This document shows positions 13,505 through 13,660 of a DNA stretch of 13,660 bases, in pieces; position 1 is the stretch's first letter, and the number at the start of each line of letters is the position of its first letter. Below the pieces are notes generated by a model that searched no databases, had not been told where the DNA came from, and saw nothing but the letters and a program-made list of their open reading frames with translations. The DNA lies in assembly GCA_030727885.1 (NCBI GenBank), contig JANRAT010000321.1, positions 1-13,660 on the forward strand, given 5' to 3'. The translations under genes and the position numbers were made by a program. Source of the DNA: Rhodospirillales bacterium (lineage in GTDB: Bacteria > Pseudomonadota > Alphaproteobacteria > Rhodospirillales > Casp-alpha2).

Positions 13505-13660
13505 GTCGAATAATCAATTTTCGGCTGTGATCAGCAAAAGCTGCAACGCGATTAGAAACGGCACTTAAATTCATACGTGTGGCGATAGCGTTTAGATCAC
13601 TTTGATCACAAAACGAGTTTCCCCGAGGTGCTTTTGAGCGCTTAAGGGTATTGAGCCCTA
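13505..13660. other. Upstream region of the DUF6134 operon, no gene seen
   Basis: These 156 bases contain no supported gene. On the - strand there is a tandem GTGATC-AAA-GTGATC (13609-13595) and a further TGATCA nearer the gene. The last 20 bases hold a short imperfect hairpin (AGGG with CCCT) that may belong to a terminator of a gene outside the window. Confidence 0.5.
13570..13599 (-). promoter_or_regulatory. Possible RpoE-ChrR-type promoter for the DUF6134-SDR-NTF2 operon
   Basis: On the - strand, TGATCT (13599-13594), an 18-base spacer and TATGAA (13575-13570) resemble the RpoE pattern. The -35 element and spacing are good, but the -10 element departs from TAA. The leader to the ATG at 13486 would be about 75-80 bases. 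The match is weaker than those at 6127-6156 and 6186-6215. Confidence 0.4.

Noticed and set aside
13640..13660. Hairpin-like AGGG/CCCT at the window end as a terminator
   Set aside because: The stem is only four pairs, there is no T run within the window, and the neighbouring gene is not visible.
1..13660. CRISPR arrays, rRNA genes, complete tRNAs or insertion sequences
   Set aside because: No regular repeat-spacer pattern, no rRNA-like stretch, no full cloverleaf and no transposase-like protein were seen on either strand.

Overview
The window looks like chromosomal (or metagenome-bin) DNA of an alphaproteobacterium. The strongest reason is an ECF sigma factor / ChrR anti-sigma pair whose zinc ligands sit at the same residue numbers as in Rhodobacter sphaeroides ChrR. 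That pair lies next to the gene set known from R. sphaeroides as its RpoE-ChrR regulon. Genes are tightly packed, many joined by 4-base ATGA stop/start overlaps. I cannot name the genus.

Left part (1-3174, + strand): the 3' nearly complete part of glpD, then a HAD-IIB phosphatase and an endonuclease/exonuclease/phosphatase-fold hydrolase, all overlapping by 4 bases. This is a likely glycerol-3-phosphate / phosphoester operon.

Scarred region (3196-4734): a small CxxxxC protein and the C-terminal half of a WD40 protein lie on the - strand. They abut the 5'-truncated remnant of a DUF1348 (NTF2-like) gene on the + strand. Both truncated genes lose their N-terminal parts at about position 3990, which marks a deletion/rearrangement breakpoint or a chimeric assembly join. 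Next comes the isolated 3' half of a tRNA, apparently tRNA-Val(CAC), ending in CCA on the - strand. It looks like the att remnant of an integrative element. About 265 bases of AT-richer DNA without a gene follow.

Right part (4735-13504): a stress-response lipid module. An ECF sigma gene and chrR (- strand) are divergent from a five-gene + strand operon: COG2907 FAD oxidoreductase, DUF1365 protein, cyclopropane-synthase-like SAM methyltransferase, MelB/GPH-type MFS permease and DUF3833 lipoprotein. The shared intergenic region carries two back-to-back promoters, each TGATCC-N18-TAA, which is the known RpoE-ChrR promoter pattern. One drives the sigma pair (autoregulation) and the other drives the lipid operon. 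A second operon on the - strand (secreted DUF6134 protein, short-chain dehydrogenase, SnoaL/NTF2-like protein) converges on the first, and the two overlap tail to tail by 50 bases.

In R. sphaeroides singlet oxygen releases RpoE from ChrR, and homologous genes are tied to methylated/furan fatty acid formation and to ChrR turnover. The simplest reading is a membrane-lipid modification system induced by singlet oxygen or organic peroxide. It would include synthesis in the membrane, probable lipid transport and an envelope lipoprotein. The methyltransferase appears to lack two of the bicarbonate-binding residues of true cyclopropane synthases, which favours a methylation (furan fatty acid type) role. 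The tRNA remnant at the left edge raises the possibility that the whole right part is, or lies in, a tRNA-integrated island.
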